Part shown: positions 44,743-53,751 of the stretch, piece by piece
How positions within the stretch are numbered: the first letter of the stretch is position 1
Layout of the letters: each line of letters starts with the position of its first letter
Source: Collibacillus ludicampi
Lineage (GTDB): Bacteria > Bacillota > Bacilli > Tumebacillales > BOQE01
Direction of reading: 5' to 3'
Length of the DNA stretch: 64,000 bases
Assembly (NCBI RefSeq): GCF_023705585.1
Contig: NZ_BOQE01000001.1
Span: forward strand, 2,946,710 to 3,010,709
Notes under the pieces: generated by a model
Database searches by the model: none
What the model was told of the DNA's origin: nothing
Seen by the model: the letters and a program-made list of their open reading frames with translations, nothing else
Program-made: the position numbers and the translations under genes

Positions 44743-45412
44743 AACGTGGATACCGAGTCTTACTTGGGAGTGGTTTGACAATCGCTTTATCATTCATTCC
44801 TCACGCCCTTTGCATACGATATCATCCGCCGTTTATGGCGGGGGGATCCGCCGCGATGCTCGATTTATCATGAACATGACGGTGGATAAGCATTATTGTT
44901 CCGATGATCCGTGCTCCGATCTGCGTGAAGCGATCAAACGTTCGGGATTGTCCGATACCATGGAAGGGATTGGCTTGTTGACAGCCGTTGATGTAAAAAA
45001 GGTTCAAAATGCGTATGAAACGGTGGGGAATGCGTGTGTCATGGCGGCCGTAACAGCGGGGACGAGCAATGCCCTTCGAGCAGGTATGAACATCAACGCT
45101 TCAAACATGGGTACAGTAAACATCATCGTTTTCGTTTCCGGTTCCATGCCGGACAGTGCGATGGTGAACGCGATGATCACGGTCACCGAAGCGAAAGCGA
45201 CGATTTTTCAGGAGTACAACATTTTGTGTACATCCAGTGGCCTTGTCGCTACTGGAACCACAACGGACGCAGTTGTGATCGCCGCTTGTGGAGAAGGGCC
45301 CTATTTCCCCTATGCGGGACCGGGAACCGACGTTGGGATGGCGATCGCCCGGGCGGTTCGTCGTGCTCTCGCTGCCGCCATACGTGAGGAAATGAAAGGG
45401 GAACGTTTGTGA
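44726..45412 (+). CDS. cbiZ: Adenosylcobinamide amidohydrolase CbiZ
   Basis: Salvage enzyme that cuts the aminopropanol side chain from adenosylcobinamide (or pseudo-forms) to give adenosylcobyric acid. Family signatures: SSAVYGGGI, MTVDKHYCSDDP, GLLTAVDVKKVQ, MAAVTAGTSNALRAG and TEAKATIFQEYNI. I place the start at GTG 44726 with AGAGGCGGG eight bases upstream, overlapping cobT by 17 bases; no ATG fits. 228 residues. It is unusual to see it inside a full de novo operon. Confidence 0.88.
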   Translation: MQPTSETWIPSLTWEWFDNRFIIHSSRPLHTISSAVYGGGIRRDARFIMNMTVDKHYCSDDPCSDLREAIKRSGLSDTMEGIGLLTAVDVKKVQNAYETVGNACVMAAVTAGTSNALRAGMNINASNMGTVNIIVFVSGSMPDSAMVNAMITVTEAKATIFQEYNILCTSSGLVATGTTTDAVVIAACGEGPYFPYAGPGTDVGMAIARAVRRALAAAIREEMKGERL

Positions 45413-45996
45413 TGACATCGTTTTACCATGCGCATTTGACGCTTGTGATCGGCGGTACAAGGAGCGGAAAGAGCCGTTTCGCCGAGACCCTATGTTCTCG
45501 ATTGCAGGAGCAAACGGGATTGGCAGTGACCTATCTTGCGACAGCGCCAGAACTTGATGAGGAGATGAAAGCGCGCATCCACATTCACAGAGAGAGGCGT
45601 CCCGGCCATTGGATCACTGTGGAGGAAACTTCCCGTGTCGCCGAAACGATTCGTTCCCATCCGAATGTTCAAGGGATTCTCCTGATCGATTGTTTGACAC
45701 TGTTGGTAGGCAACTGGTTATATGAGGAACAAACTGTCGGTCAGGAATCTTCACTCGAAGAACGGATTCAGAAAAGGGCGGATGATTTGCTGGCAGCCTG
45801 TCAGGAATATCCGCATCCTGTCGTGATCGTATCGAGTGAAGTGGGTCTCGGGATCGTACCTGCGAGCAAAGAGGTAAGGGACTATCGGGACGCCCTCGGC
45901 CTTATGAATCAGCGTGTCGCTCGATGTGCGGACGCGGTGTATGCGGTCATCAGCGGTATCCCGATTGATCTTAAACAATGGGAGGTGCGTCTGTGA
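45412..45996 (+). CDS. cobU: Adenosylcobinamide kinase / guanylyltransferase
   Basis: Phosphorylates and guanylylates adenosylcobinamide for nucleotide-loop assembly. P-loop VIGGTRSGKSRFAE at about residues 11-24, the HRERRPGHWITVEE region with the GMP-accepting histidine and SSEVGLGIVP are typical. 194 residues. ATG at 45412 (or GTG at 45409) overlaps the cbiZ stop; its own stop overlaps cbiB. Confidence 0.94.
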   Translation: MTSFYHAHLTLVIGGTRSGKSRFAETLCSRLQEQTGLAVTYLATAPELDEEMKARIHIHRERRPGHWITVEETSRVAETIRSHPNVQGILLIDCLTLLVGNWLYEEQTVGQESSLEERIQKRADDLLAACQEYPHPVVIVSSEVGLGIVPASKEVRDYRDALGLMNQRVARCADAVYAVISGIPIDLKQWEVRL

Positions 45997-46952
45997 TTCT
46001 CGTCGCCTCTTGTGCCTTCCTTGTCGACCTGCTCGTCGGCGATCCGCGATGGCTGCCTCATCCGGTGATCGCTATCGGTCGGATGATACAAGCATTGGAA
46101 AAACGGTTGCGTTCTTCCCCGCTTACCCCTTCACAGGAACGCTTGCGCGGAGCCGTATTGGCATTGGCAGTGATTGCTGTCAGCGCAGGACTTACGGCGA
46201 TGATTCTCAAGCTGCTGTACATGGTTCACCCGTGGGTCGGCAAGGCTGCCGAAGTATGGCTGATTTCTACGACGATCGCGACCCGGGGGCTCGCCGCCGC
46301 AGGTTATCAAGTAGCGAAACAATTACGGGAAGAAAAAATCGAACAAGCCCGTTATGAAGTAGGCATGATCGTGAGCCGCGATACGAGCAAACTTTCACAA
46401 AAAGAGATCATTCGTGCCGCTGTAGAAAGTGTGGCGGAAAACATCGTCGATGCGGTCATAGCGCCTCTCTTTTATGCATGTATCGGCGGGGCACCACTGG
46501 CGATGGCGTATCGCGCGGCCAACACGCTCGATTCTATGGTTGGCTATAAGGACGAGCGTTATCTGCATTTCGGTTATGTTTCTGCCAAGTTGGATGATTG
46601 GTTAAACTGGGTTCCTGCGAGGATAACGGCGATTCTTATCGTACTCGCTTCCTGGCTCACAGGCGCATCGGGTGCGGGAGCATGGAAGATCATCCTTCGC
46701 GACGCGAAAAAACATCCGAGTCCGAACAGCGGTATTCCGGAAGCTGGTGTTGCCGGTGCGTTGGGGATTCGTTTAGGCGGCTATAATGTGTATCATAACC
46801 GAGTATCTTTTCGCGAGTATATGGGGGATGCAAAACAAGAGTTGAACATCGAACATATTGACCGGACGATACGGATTCTCTTTTTTTCTCCCTTTCTATT
46901 CTTGGTGGGTATATGGTTGATTTTTCTCACTTGGAAAGGGTGTTTTCAATGA
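45993..46952 (+). CDS. cbiB: Adenosylcobinamide-phosphate synthase
   Basis: Integral membrane enzyme that joins aminopropanol (phosphate) to cobyric acid. FLVDLLVGDPRWLPHPVIAIG, SRDTSKLSQKEIIRAAVESV, AENIVDAVIAPLFY and DSMVGYKDERY are family hallmarks; four to five membrane segments. 319 residues from GTG at 45993, which overlaps the cobU stop (GTGA) and has GGGAGGTG upstream. Confidence 0.94.
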   Translation: MILVASCAFLVDLLVGDPRWLPHPVIAIGRMIQALEKRLRSSPLTPSQERLRGAVLALAVIAVSAGLTAMILKLLYMVHPWVGKAAEVWLISTTIATRGLAAAGYQVAKQLREEKIEQARYEVGMIVSRDTSKLSQKEIIRAAVESVAENIVDAVIAPLFYACIGGAPLAMAYRAANTLDSMVGYKDERYLHFGYVSAKLDDWLNWVPARITAILIVLASWLTGASGAGAWKIILRDAKKHPSPNSGIPEAGVAGALGIRLGGYNVYHNRVSFREYMGDAKQELNIEHIDRTIRILFFSPFLFLVGIWLIFLTWKGCFQ

Positions 46953-47683
46953 AACCGTTTCTACTGGCTGTACAATTCTTGACACGGATTCCCGTCCGGA
47001 TAACGATAGTCAATGAGAGGGATCTTGTCAGAAGCGTTGCCTTTTATCCCTATGTAGGCCTTATGCTGGGGATTATTTATGCTTGCCTTTCATTTTTGAT
47101 GTTTACATGGTTTCAGGGACACATCGCTGCTCTTTTCATGGTGATCGTATCGATCATCCTCACGGGCGGGCTTCATTTGGATGGCCTGATGGACACGGCG
47201 GACGGGTTGCTTTCGGGGCGTTCGCGCGAACGGATGTTAGAGATTATGAAGGACAGCCGTATCGGGGCGATGGGTGCCATTGCGCTCTTGATCGTGTTTT
47301 CCCTCAAATGGGCGTTTTTCGAACAATTGGGGGCGAATACTCATTGGATCTGGATTCTGATGCCAGCGTTTGGCCGATATGCGATGGTTCTCTTAATCGC
47401 CTGGTTTCCCTATGCGAGGGAAGAAGGGATGGGAAAAGTATTCGCCGGAAAGGTCGGAACCTTTCACATCATCGGTGGCGGCTTGTTTCTGATCTTGCCG
47501 ATATACGTATGGAAAGGGCTTGGGGCGGCTATGATCCCGCTTTTTTTTGTGACCGTATATGGAATCGGACGTTTATGGGTGAAGAAATTAGGCGGGCTGA
47601 CGGGAGACACGTACGGAGCGATGTGTGAAATCCAAGAATTGGTTGTACTCATAGCGATGGAGGTGATTCGAAGGTGGATGTGA
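46949..47683 (+). CDS. cobS: Adenosylcobinamide-GDP ribazoletransferase
   Basis: Membrane-bound cobalamin synthase that joins alpha-ribazole to the activated cobinamide. FLTRIPVRI at the N-terminus, the Asp-rich GGLHLDGLMDTADGLLSGRSRERMLEIMKDS motif (positions about 73-103) and GLTGDTYGAMCEIQE are diagnostic. 244 residues with about seven membrane segments. ATG at 46949 overlaps the cbiB stop (ATGA); it overlaps cobD by ten bases. Confidence 0.95.
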   Translation: MKPFLLAVQFLTRIPVRITIVNERDLVRSVAFYPYVGLMLGIIYACLSFLMFTWFQGHIAALFMVIVSIILTGGLHLDGLMDTADGLLSGRSRERMLEIMKDSRIGAMGAIALLIVFSLKWAFFEQLGANTHWIWILMPAFGRYAMVLLIAWFPYAREEGMGKVFAGKVGTFHIIGGGLFLILPIYVWKGLGAAMIPLFFVTVYGIGRLWVKKLGGLTGDTYGAMCEIQELVVLIAMEVIRRWM

Positions 47684-48777
47684 TGAAACACGGCGGAGAT
47701 GTGTTTCGCTATTGCAAGGAATCCGGCTTGAAGCGAGAGGAAATAGTTGATTTCAGCGCGAATATTAATCCTCTTGGCCCGCCGCCTCTTGTGATGCGTG
47801 TGTTGCAAGAAAGACTGTTTAGCATTTATGATTATCCTGATCCACATTGCCGAGAATTGCGCCATATCATATCCCGCCGCTGGGAGATTTCGGACGAATG
47901 TATCTGTATAGGTAACGGTGCGGCTGAACTGATCTTTCTCGTGATGCGTGTGTTGCAACCAAAACGGCTCTTAACGGTGGCTCCAACGTTTCGTGAATAC
48001 GAGCAGGCGGCGCGACTGGAAGGTGCGGTGATTGAGAAGGTTCATTTGCTCATGGAAGAAGGAGCAGACTTCCCTCTCGATGAATTTGTGCAAAAGATCG
48101 CCGATGTACATATGGTCGTTCTCGCGAATCCCAATAACCCTACAGGACAATGTATCAAGAAAGAGGCCCTGGATGCGATTTTGGAAACAGCGGCGGTGCA
48201 CGGCGTCTATGTGCTGCTTGATGAAGCTTTTCTCGATTTCGTAGCGGATGAGTCGGAACGCACACAGATTCGCCATGTGGAATCGTATCCCAATCTCATT
48301 GTGATCCGTTCAATGACCAAGTTCTATGCGATTCCCGGGCTCCGTGTCGGTTATGCCTGTGCGACTCGAGAAATGATTCGCAAGATGAGGGAACACCAAG
48401 TCCCCTGGTCGGTCAATTCGTTGGCGCAGATTGCTGCAATCTCGGCGTTTTCCGATGAAAGCTTTCATGAGAAGACTCTGAGATGGCTGCAAGAGGAAAG
48501 AGAATTAATGCAATCTGAATTGAGTGTGCGCGGATATGATGTATTTCCCAGCGATACAAACTTTTTGCTCGTTCGTCATTCATGCTTCGACATTGAAAAA
48601 GAATGGAAACGACTGGCAGAAAAAGGGATATTCATTCGCGATTGTCGATCCTTTACTGGACTCGATTCTCGATATTTTCGCATCGCCATCCGTACACGTG
48701 AGGAAAATCTGCAACTATTGCGTTACTTGCCTGTTTTTCGTTCCTCATGCTGTATGGGCGGCACGATCAGAGGATGA
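47674..48777 (+). CDS. cobD: L-threonine-O-3-phosphate decarboxylase
   Basis: PLP enzyme of aminotransferase fold that makes aminopropanol phosphate. KHGGDVFRY, VDFSANINPLGPP, LANPNNPTGQ, LDEAFLDF and the PLP lysine in SMTKFYAIPGLRVGY are clear. GTG at 47674 follows GGAGGTGA. 367 residues. The last dozen residues (SSCCMGGTIRG) are encoded by a dispersed repeat module, the same that ends holA, so the natural C-terminus was replaced or extended. A HisC relative, but the context makes CobD much more likely. Confidence 0.92.
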   Translation: MDVMKHGGDVFRYCKESGLKREEIVDFSANINPLGPPPLVMRVLQERLFSIYDYPDPHCRELRHIISRRWEISDECICIGNGAAELIFLVMRVLQPKRLLTVAPTFREYEQAARLEGAVIEKVHLLMEEGADFPLDEFVQKIADVHMVVLANPNNPTGQCIKKEALDAILETAAVHGVYVLLDEAFLDFVADESERTQIRHVESYPNLIVIRSMTKFYAIPGLRVGYACATREMIRKMREHQVPWSVNSLAQIAAISAFSDESFHEKTLRWLQEERELMQSELSVRGYDVFPSDTNFLLVRHSCFDIEKEWKRLAEKGIFIRDCRSFTGLDSRYFRIAIRTREENLQLLRYLPVFRSSCCMGGTIRG

Positions 48778-48778
48778 A
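48748..48778 (+). repeat. Dispersed repeat, linker module copy 4
   Basis: CATGCTGTATGGGCGGCACG followed by ATCAGAGGATGA, as at 3376-3406 (CATGCCACATGGGCGGCGCC, ATCAGAGGGTGA). It forms the 3' end and stop codon of cobD. Confidence 0.75.
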
Positions 48779-48818
48779 TGTGTATATCCATAAAATTGTA
48801 CAAGGGGGTTCAGCTTCC

Positions 48819-49790
48819 ATGAAGAATAAAAAACGGTTGACTGCCTGGATGGCATCAACTGCCATTGTCATGAGTGTTCTCTTAACCGCATGCGGACAAG
48901 TGAATCAGAACACCGATTCCGCTCCGAAGAAAGATGCCGATACACAGAAACCGGCTGCTACTGTTTATCCATTGACAATCACGGATGCCACGGGCAAGAA
49001 AATCACGATTCAAGAAGAACCAAAACGCATCGTTTCATTGATTCCCAGCAATACAGAGATTCTTTATGCTCTCGGCCTCGGTGACAAGGTGGTCGGCGTG
49101 ACCAAGTGGGATGATTATCCGCCGGAGGTTAAGAAAAAACCGGTGATCGGCGATCTGAAACCGAATGCGGAGGCGATTGTCGCCCAGAAACCTGATCTCG
49201 TCTTGGCTGGCGCTTCTGCAAATGGGAAGGATCTCGATGCATTGCGCTCGCTCGGATTGAACGTGGTAGCATTTGAGCCGAAGACGATCAAAGATGTGGA
49301 AGAGACGATCCGCGAAGTAGGCAAAATCACAAACACGGAAGCCAAAGCGGAGGAAGTCGTGAATGGGATGGAAGCGAAAATCAAGACAGTCACCGACAAA
49401 ACCCAAGGGCTGAGTGATGACAAAAAGCCGCGCGTCTATGTGGAGGTTTCCCCGGCGCCCGATATATTCACAGCCGGAGAAGGTACTTTTATGGACGAAA
49501 TGGTGACACTCGCCGGCGGCAAAAATATTGCGGGTGATCTGAAAGGCTGGGCGAAGATTTCAGGAGAACAGGTGATCGCCAAAAACCCGCAAGTGATCAT
49601 TGCCACATATGGTCTTACGCCCGATGCGGAAAAAAGTGTAGTTGAGCGTTCCGGCTGGTCGGGACTTGATGCTGTAAAAAATCATCGGATTGTCTCGGTC
49701 GATACGAATCTGGTTTCTCGTCCGGGACCACGGATTGTGGATGGGCTCGCTGAATTTGCCAAAGCGATCCATCCGGAATTGTTCAAATGA
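48819..49790 (+). CDS. btuF: Vitamin B12 ABC transporter, substrate-binding lipoprotein
   Basis: Class III extracytoplasmic binding protein that delivers corrinoids to BtuCD. Lipobox LLTACG near residue 26 after a basic, hydrophobic signal peptide; then ITIQEEPKRIVSLIPSNTEILYALGLGDKVVG, VGVTKWDDYPPEV and KPDLVLAG. 323 residues. ATG at 48819 follows AAGGGGG. Iron-siderophore binding proteins look similar; the cobalamin assignment rests on context and the SIPSNTE-type wording. Confidence 0.9.
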   Translation: MKNKKRLTAWMASTAIVMSVLLTACGQVNQNTDSAPKKDADTQKPAATVYPLTITDATGKKITIQEEPKRIVSLIPSNTEILYALGLGDKVVGVTKWDDYPPEVKKKPVIGDLKPNAEAIVAQKPDLVLAGASANGKDLDALRSLGLNVVAFEPKTIKDVEETIREVGKITNTEAKAEEVVNGMEAKIKTVTDKTQGLSDDKKPRVYVEVSPAPDIFTAGEGTFMDEMVTLAGGKNIAGDLKGWAKISGEQVIAKNPQVIIATYGLTPDAEKSVVERSGWSGLDAVKNHRIVSVDTNLVSRPGPRIVDGLAEFAKAIHPELFK

Positions 49791-50824
49791 AAACGAAAGG
49801 GTTTCTCGTGCTGCTTACAGCAGCACTCTTCTTTTTCGTCTTATTGCTCGCAATTGCTGTCGGCAGTATATCCATTCCGTTCTCGCATGTCGTCTCTTAT
49901 CTCCTCTATCATGTACCTTTTGGTGATCGTTTCGTGACACCGAACTGGAGCCAGACGGAAGAGGTTATTTTGTCTCATATTCGTATTCCGCGCACCTTCT
50001 TGGGATTAATCGTCGGTGCTTCTCTTTCGGTAGCCGGTGTGGGATATCAAGGAGTCTTGCGCAATCCGCTTGCGGATCCTTATATATTGGGGGTTTCTGC
50101 AGGAGCTTCGGTTGGAGCCGCGAGCGTGATCGGTTTGGGGATCGAAGGGAATGCTCTTGGGTTGTTTGCCGTTCCTGTCGCGGCTTTTCTCGGTGCATGT
50201 GCCGCGTTGTGGCTCGTGTTGACGCTAGGCCGTATCGGACCTACTCTCCGCATGGAAACATTGATTCTCGCCGGTGTTGTGGTCAACGCCCTTTTTGGAG
50301 CTGTCCTTACGTTGATCCTTTGGTTGACACCCGGGAATGCCGCACAACAGATCATCTGGTGGATGATTGGGAGTTTGTCTCTGCGTGATTGGCATTATAC
50401 GTGGATCTCCTTGCCTCTTCTCCTTGTCGCGTGGATGTGGATCGCATCCTATTCACGTGACCTGAATGCATTGGCTTTGGGGGATTTACAGGCGGAATCG
50501 CTGGGAATTCGTGTGGAACGGACAAAGTGGACGTTGTTGATCATCAGTTCGTTACTTGCTGCCAGCGCCGTCGCAGTCTCTGGGATCATCGGTTTCGTCG
50601 GACTGGTGGTTCCCCATATGATCCGCCTGATTTTCGGGGCAGATCACCGCATGCTCGTCATTTTAGCGGGGATCGGAGGGGGAATCTTTCTCGTGTTATG
50701 TGATCTAGTTGCGCGGGTGATTTTTTCTCCCGTTGAACTATCCATCGGTGTCGTTACTGCTCTGCTCGGCGCCCCTTTCTTTGCGTATCTGCTCCGTGCA
50801 CGAAAACAAGGGGGTATTCTGTGA
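49787..50824 (+). CDS. btuC: Vitamin B12 ABC transporter, permease
   Basis: FecCD-family permease with about ten membrane segments. RIPRTFLGLIVGASLSVAGVGYQGVLRNPLADPYILG and GFVGLVVPHMIRLIFG (coupling region) are typical; listed positions about residues 66-102 and 265-280. 345 residues. The start overlaps the btuF stop (ATGA). Confidence 0.93.
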   Translation: MKTKGFLVLLTAALFFFVLLLAIAVGSISIPFSHVVSYLLYHVPFGDRFVTPNWSQTEEVILSHIRIPRTFLGLIVGASLSVAGVGYQGVLRNPLADPYILGVSAGASVGAASVIGLGIEGNALGLFAVPVAAFLGACAALWLVLTLGRIGPTLRMETLILAGVVVNALFGAVLTLILWLTPGNAAQQIIWWMIGSLSLRDWHYTWISLPLLLVAWMWIASYSRDLNALALGDLQAESLGIRVERTKWTLLIISSLLAASAVAVSGIIGFVGLVVPHMIRLIFGADHRMLVILAGIGGGIFLVLCDLVARVIFSPVELSIGVVTALLGAPFFAYLLRARKQGGIL

Positions 50825-51618
50825 TATCGGCCGAACATATCTCTTCATATGTAGACGAACGACAGATTTTGCGTGATATTTCTTTTACCGTGCAGAAAGG
50901 GGAAGCTGTTGCCATTCTGGGTCCGAACGGAGCGGGAAAATCGACGCTGCTCCGTCATCTTGCAGGGCTTAAAAAACCGGACGCAGGAGTCGTCTACTAT
51001 AACGGAGAGCCTGTACATCTGCTTGCAAATAAAGAGCGCGCGCGAAAGATGGCTTTGCTTGTACAGAATCCGGAGGTCGCTTTTCAATTTACGGCGCTCG
51101 AAATCGTGCGTATGGCGCGATATCCTTATCTGCGCCGTTTTCAAACCGAAAATCAAAAGGATCATGCAATTGTTCGGGAAATGATGGAAAAGACATGTAC
51201 ATGGCATCTGCGTGACCGCACTTTGGATGAAATGAGCGGAGGAGAGAGGCAACGCGTGTTTTTGGCACGTGCCTTGGCACAAGAACCGGAGATCCTCTTG
51301 CTTGATGAACCGACTACATATTTGGATGTTTTCCATCAGCATGAATTACTGGACTTGTTGCAAAGGGCCAAACAGCAAATGGGTTTGACTTGGGTGGCCG
51401 TTTTGCATGATCTGAACCTTGCCGTGCAATATTGCGACCGTATTCTCCTTCTTGCGAAAGGGCAACTTGTCTCTTATGGGAAGCCCAGTGAAGTACTGCG
51501 ACCGGACATGTTGGCGGACGTATATGGGGTGGATGTGATGGTCATGAAAGTGAAGGAAATCCCATTTCCGCAATTTGTATTTCTTCCGCGAAATAATATG
51601 CAGGGTGAACAAAATTAA
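50821..51618 (+). CDS. btuD: Vitamin B12 ABC transporter, ATPase
   Basis: ABC ATPase energising import. Walker A GPNGAGKSTLL, signature MSGGERQRVFLARAL, Walker B ILLLDEPTTYLD and the switch histidine in AVLHDLNLA. 265 residues. The GTG start at 50821 overlaps the btuC stop (GTGA). Last gene of the cobalamin operon. Confidence 0.94.
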   Translation: MISAEHISSYVDERQILRDISFTVQKGEAVAILGPNGAGKSTLLRHLAGLKKPDAGVVYYNGEPVHLLANKERARKMALLVQNPEVAFQFTALEIVRMARYPYLRRFQTENQKDHAIVREMMEKTCTWHLRDRTLDEMSGGERQRVFLARALAQEPEILLLDEPTTYLDVFHQHELLDLLQRAKQQMGLTWVAVLHDLNLAVQYCDRILLLAKGQLVSYGKPSEVLRPDMLADVYGVDVMVMKVKEIPFPQFVFLPRNNMQGEQN

Positions 51619-51655
51619 CCACTCGCCTTCAGGGGGAGTGGTTACATATTTTTTG
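51617..51655. terminator. Bidirectional terminator of the cobalamin operon
   Basis: AACCACTC / GAGTGGTT with an 11-base loop, followed by ACATATTTTTTG on the plus strand. It also overlaps the stop of the convergent transglycosylase gene. Confidence 0.75.
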
Positions 51656-52271
51656 TTTGGTATTGCTTTGCATAAGCTTCCACTTTACGCACATAATCCT
51701 GTGTTTCTTTGAAAGGGGGGATCCCGTTAAACTTTTCAACGTTTCCGGGACCTGCGTTGTATGCAGAAAGCGCAAGAGATGTGACACCATGGAAACGATC
51801 GAGTAAACTCCTGAGATAACGAGTACCCGCGTCAATATTTTCGGCAGGGTCGTACGCGTTTTGTACACCGAGTGATCGGGCTGTGGACGGCAGAAGCTGC
51901 ATCAGTCCCATCGCTCCTGCGGGCGAAGTGGCGTAAGGATTAAAGTTCGATTCTTGACGGATGACCGCTCGAATCAAGGCAGCATCGATCCCGTACCGAC
52001 GCGATGCCTGTTCGATGATAGGATCAATCGACTGACTCTGATCATGATCCAGCATTGGTTCATTCGGGGGTATACTTGCCGAAAGCGGCATCGTCTGTGA
52101 TTGGACGGAGGAAGGATTCCTTTCGGTCTGTTTTTCCTCAAGCAAACTGAGGAGGAGAGTTGCGAAATCGAAATCGGTAGTTGGAGAGCTTGAATCTGAA
52201 TTCCCGTCCATATCAGGAAATAAACGACTTACCTGCATTTGTGTGTAAGCTGATAAAAGCCGCACATCCAA
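51642..52271 (-). CDS. Lytic transglycosylase (SLT domain)
   Basis: Peptidoglycan-cleaving enzyme of the Slt/GH23 fold, like Bacillus YjbJ (CwlQ). The catalytic glutamate is in [13 protein letters not shown], followed by [29 protein letters not shown] and [12 protein letters not shown]. The first 90 residues are Ser/Gln-rich and of low complexity with no signal peptide visible, so export must be by another route or the protein is associated with a larger machine. TTG start at 52271 is preceded by GAGGTG. 209 residues. Confidence 0.88.
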   Translation of the reverse strand: MDVRLLSAYTQMQVSRLFPDMDGNSDSSSPTTDFDFATLLLSLLEEKQTERNPSSVQSQTMPLSASIPPNEPMLDHDQSQSIDPIIEQASRRYGIDAALIRAVIRQESNFNPYATSPAGAMGLMQLLPSTARSLGVQNAYDPAENIDAGTRYLRSLLDRFHGVTSLALSAYNAGPGNVEKFNGIPPFKETQDYVRKVEAYAKQYQTKNM

Positions 52272-52384
52272 TTGAAACACCTCTAATCATGGTTAAACAT
52301 TCCCTTCTAAAGTTTACTAAAAATATAGGGCCGGGTAAACTGAAAAACAAGGGAGTAGTTTTTGAGGAAAGGTGAGATCCGGGA

Positions 52385-52978
52385 TTGAAGCGATTGGTTA
52401 AATATTTTGTGAACGGAATTATCACGATTGTGCCGATTGGACTTGTCATTTACGTGATCGTACAAGTCTTTCAATTTCTCGACAATCTGCTAGGGCGCTT
52501 CTTGCGGCAAGAAATGAAAAGTTACATACCGGGGCTCGGCCTGCTTCTATCGATCATTCTGATTACATGTATTGGAATTTTGGCCACAAACTACGTATCG
52601 CGCAGGATTTTTGATTTGGCTGACCAAATTCTCAAGAAAATTCCCTTTGTCAAGAGCCTCTACGCGATCGTGAAAGAAACGATTGAATCACTGATCGGTA
52701 AGAAACGTTCCTTCTCTCAAGTTGCTTTAATTACCATTCCAGGAACTTCTATGAAAATGGTCGGTTTCTTGACTTCGGATGACGCTGGCGCACTTACAGA
52801 TTCTTTATCCGGATATGTCACTGTCTATGTTCCCCAGTCGTTTCAGATGGCGGGTCTGACCTTGCTTGTTCCGCGAGAAGATGTGGAATTGCTTCCGATC
52901 ACAGCGGAAGAGGCAATGCGCTTTATCTTGTCGGCGGGTGTGGCAGGATACCGGAAAGAGAGTGTGAGCACGGACTAA
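52385..52978 (+). CDS. DUF502 family membrane protein
   Basis: 197 residues with two N-terminal membrane helices (GIITIVPIGLVIYVIVQVF and GLGLLLSIILITCIGILATN) and a cytoplasmic domain with PFVKSLYAIVKETIE, VALITIPG and GYVTVYVPQSFQMAG, typical of DUF502. Function not established in bacteria. TTG at 52385 follows AAAGGTGAG. Confidence 0.82.
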   Translation: MKRLVKYFVNGIITIVPIGLVIYVIVQVFQFLDNLLGRFLRQEMKSYIPGLGLLLSIILITCIGILATNYVSRRIFDLADQILKKIPFVKSLYAIVKETIESLIGKKRSFSQVALITIPGTSMKMVGFLTSDDAGALTDSLSGYVTVYVPQSFQMAGLTLLVPREDVELLPITAEEAMRFILSAGVAGYRKESVSTD

Positions 52979-53003
52979 TCGGTGTTCGCTAACATCCCTG
53001 TGA

Positions 53004-53040
53004 TTGACGATCAGACTTATAGCATTTAAAATAATGATAA
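53004..53040 (+). promoter_or_regulatory. perR promoter with overlapping Per box
   Basis: -35 TTGACG (53004-53009), 17 bases, -10 TAAAAT (53027-53032). The 15-mer TTAAAATAATGATAA at 53026-53040 matches the Per box consensus TTATAATNATTATAA at 12 of 14 defined positions and covers the -10, so autorepression is likely. Confidence 0.65.
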
Positions 53041-53119
53041 TATCATGTCATCCATTAATGGAGGTTTCGCTTTCACTTTGTGAAAAGCAAGCATAGGGAA
53101 GTACCGGGTGGTGTTAACC

Positions 53120-53551
53120 ATGCAAAGCGCGAGTTATGAGGAAGCGCTGGAGACACTGAGGGCGAAGGGGATTCGTTTGACCTCACAGCGCCAATTGATC
53201 CTCAAATATTTGAAGAATACGCACAAACATCCGACAGCGGAAGACATTCACCGGGAGATCTCGCAAACGTTGAGCGGGATTTCGTTAGCCACCGTTTATA
53301 ATACATTAAATACTCTTAAGGAATATGGTGTCATCCGTGAACTTTCTTACGGAGATATGGCCAGCCGCTATGACGGGAACGAAACACTGCACGCTCATCT
53401 TGTATGCGAGAAGTGCGGCGACGTCTACGATATCCCCAGTCCGCCGGTTAATGAAATCTATCCGTCGGCTGCGCGGGAGAGTGGTTTCATCGTCTCATCC
53501 TATCGATTGGAATATTATGGACTTTGTAAGAAATGTCAGTCACCCGCCTGA
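53120..53551 (+). CDS. perR: Peroxide-responsive repressor PerR (Fur family)
   Basis: Metal-dependent repressor of oxidative stress genes. The regulatory-site ligands of Bacillus PerR all have counterparts: His in KHPTAEDI, Asp in ASRYDG, two His in LHAHLVCEKCG and Asp in CGDVYDI. The structural zinc site has CEKC and CKKC. The helix-turn-helix is ISLATVYNTLNTLKEYGVI. 143 residues. ATG at 53120 (SD GGGTGGTG); a GTG at 53108 is also in frame. Assignment to PerR rather than Fur or Zur rests on ASRYD and the conserved Asp ligands. Confidence 0.88.
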   Translation: MQSASYEEALETLRAKGIRLTSQRQLILKYLKNTHKHPTAEDIHREISQTLSGISLATVYNTLNTLKEYGVIRELSYGDMASRYDGNETLHAHLVCEKCGDVYDIPSPPVNEIYPSAARESGFIVSSYRLEYYGLCKKCQSPA

Positions 53552-53566
53552 ACAGGCGGGTTTTTT
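53542..53566 (+). terminator. Intrinsic terminator after perR
   Basis: ACCCGCCT / AGGCGGGT with a four-base loop, then six T; overlaps the stop codon. Confidence 0.85.
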
Positions 53567-53751
53567 GGTGAAAACGGGAGTGAATCATAAAGACTCTCTA
53601 AATCTTTAGGTTTTCGTGTATTGTCAGGAAAAGGGGTCTGTAGTACAATACGAGCAATATAGTTATAAAGCTCGTGAAGCGTAAAAGAGATCACGGGATA
53701 TCAGTTCGACAACAATCCATGCAGAAAATTTGATGATCAGGAGTGTCGGGA

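Noticed and set aside
47083-47628. 181-codon plus-strand frame inside cobS
   Set aside because: Out-of-frame shadow of cobS, rich in Arg/His/Asp from codon bias, with no ribosome site or family resemblance.
53567-53751. T-box leader before hisC
   Set aside because: No T-box core sequence and no terminator close to the gene; the stretch shows nothing recognisable.
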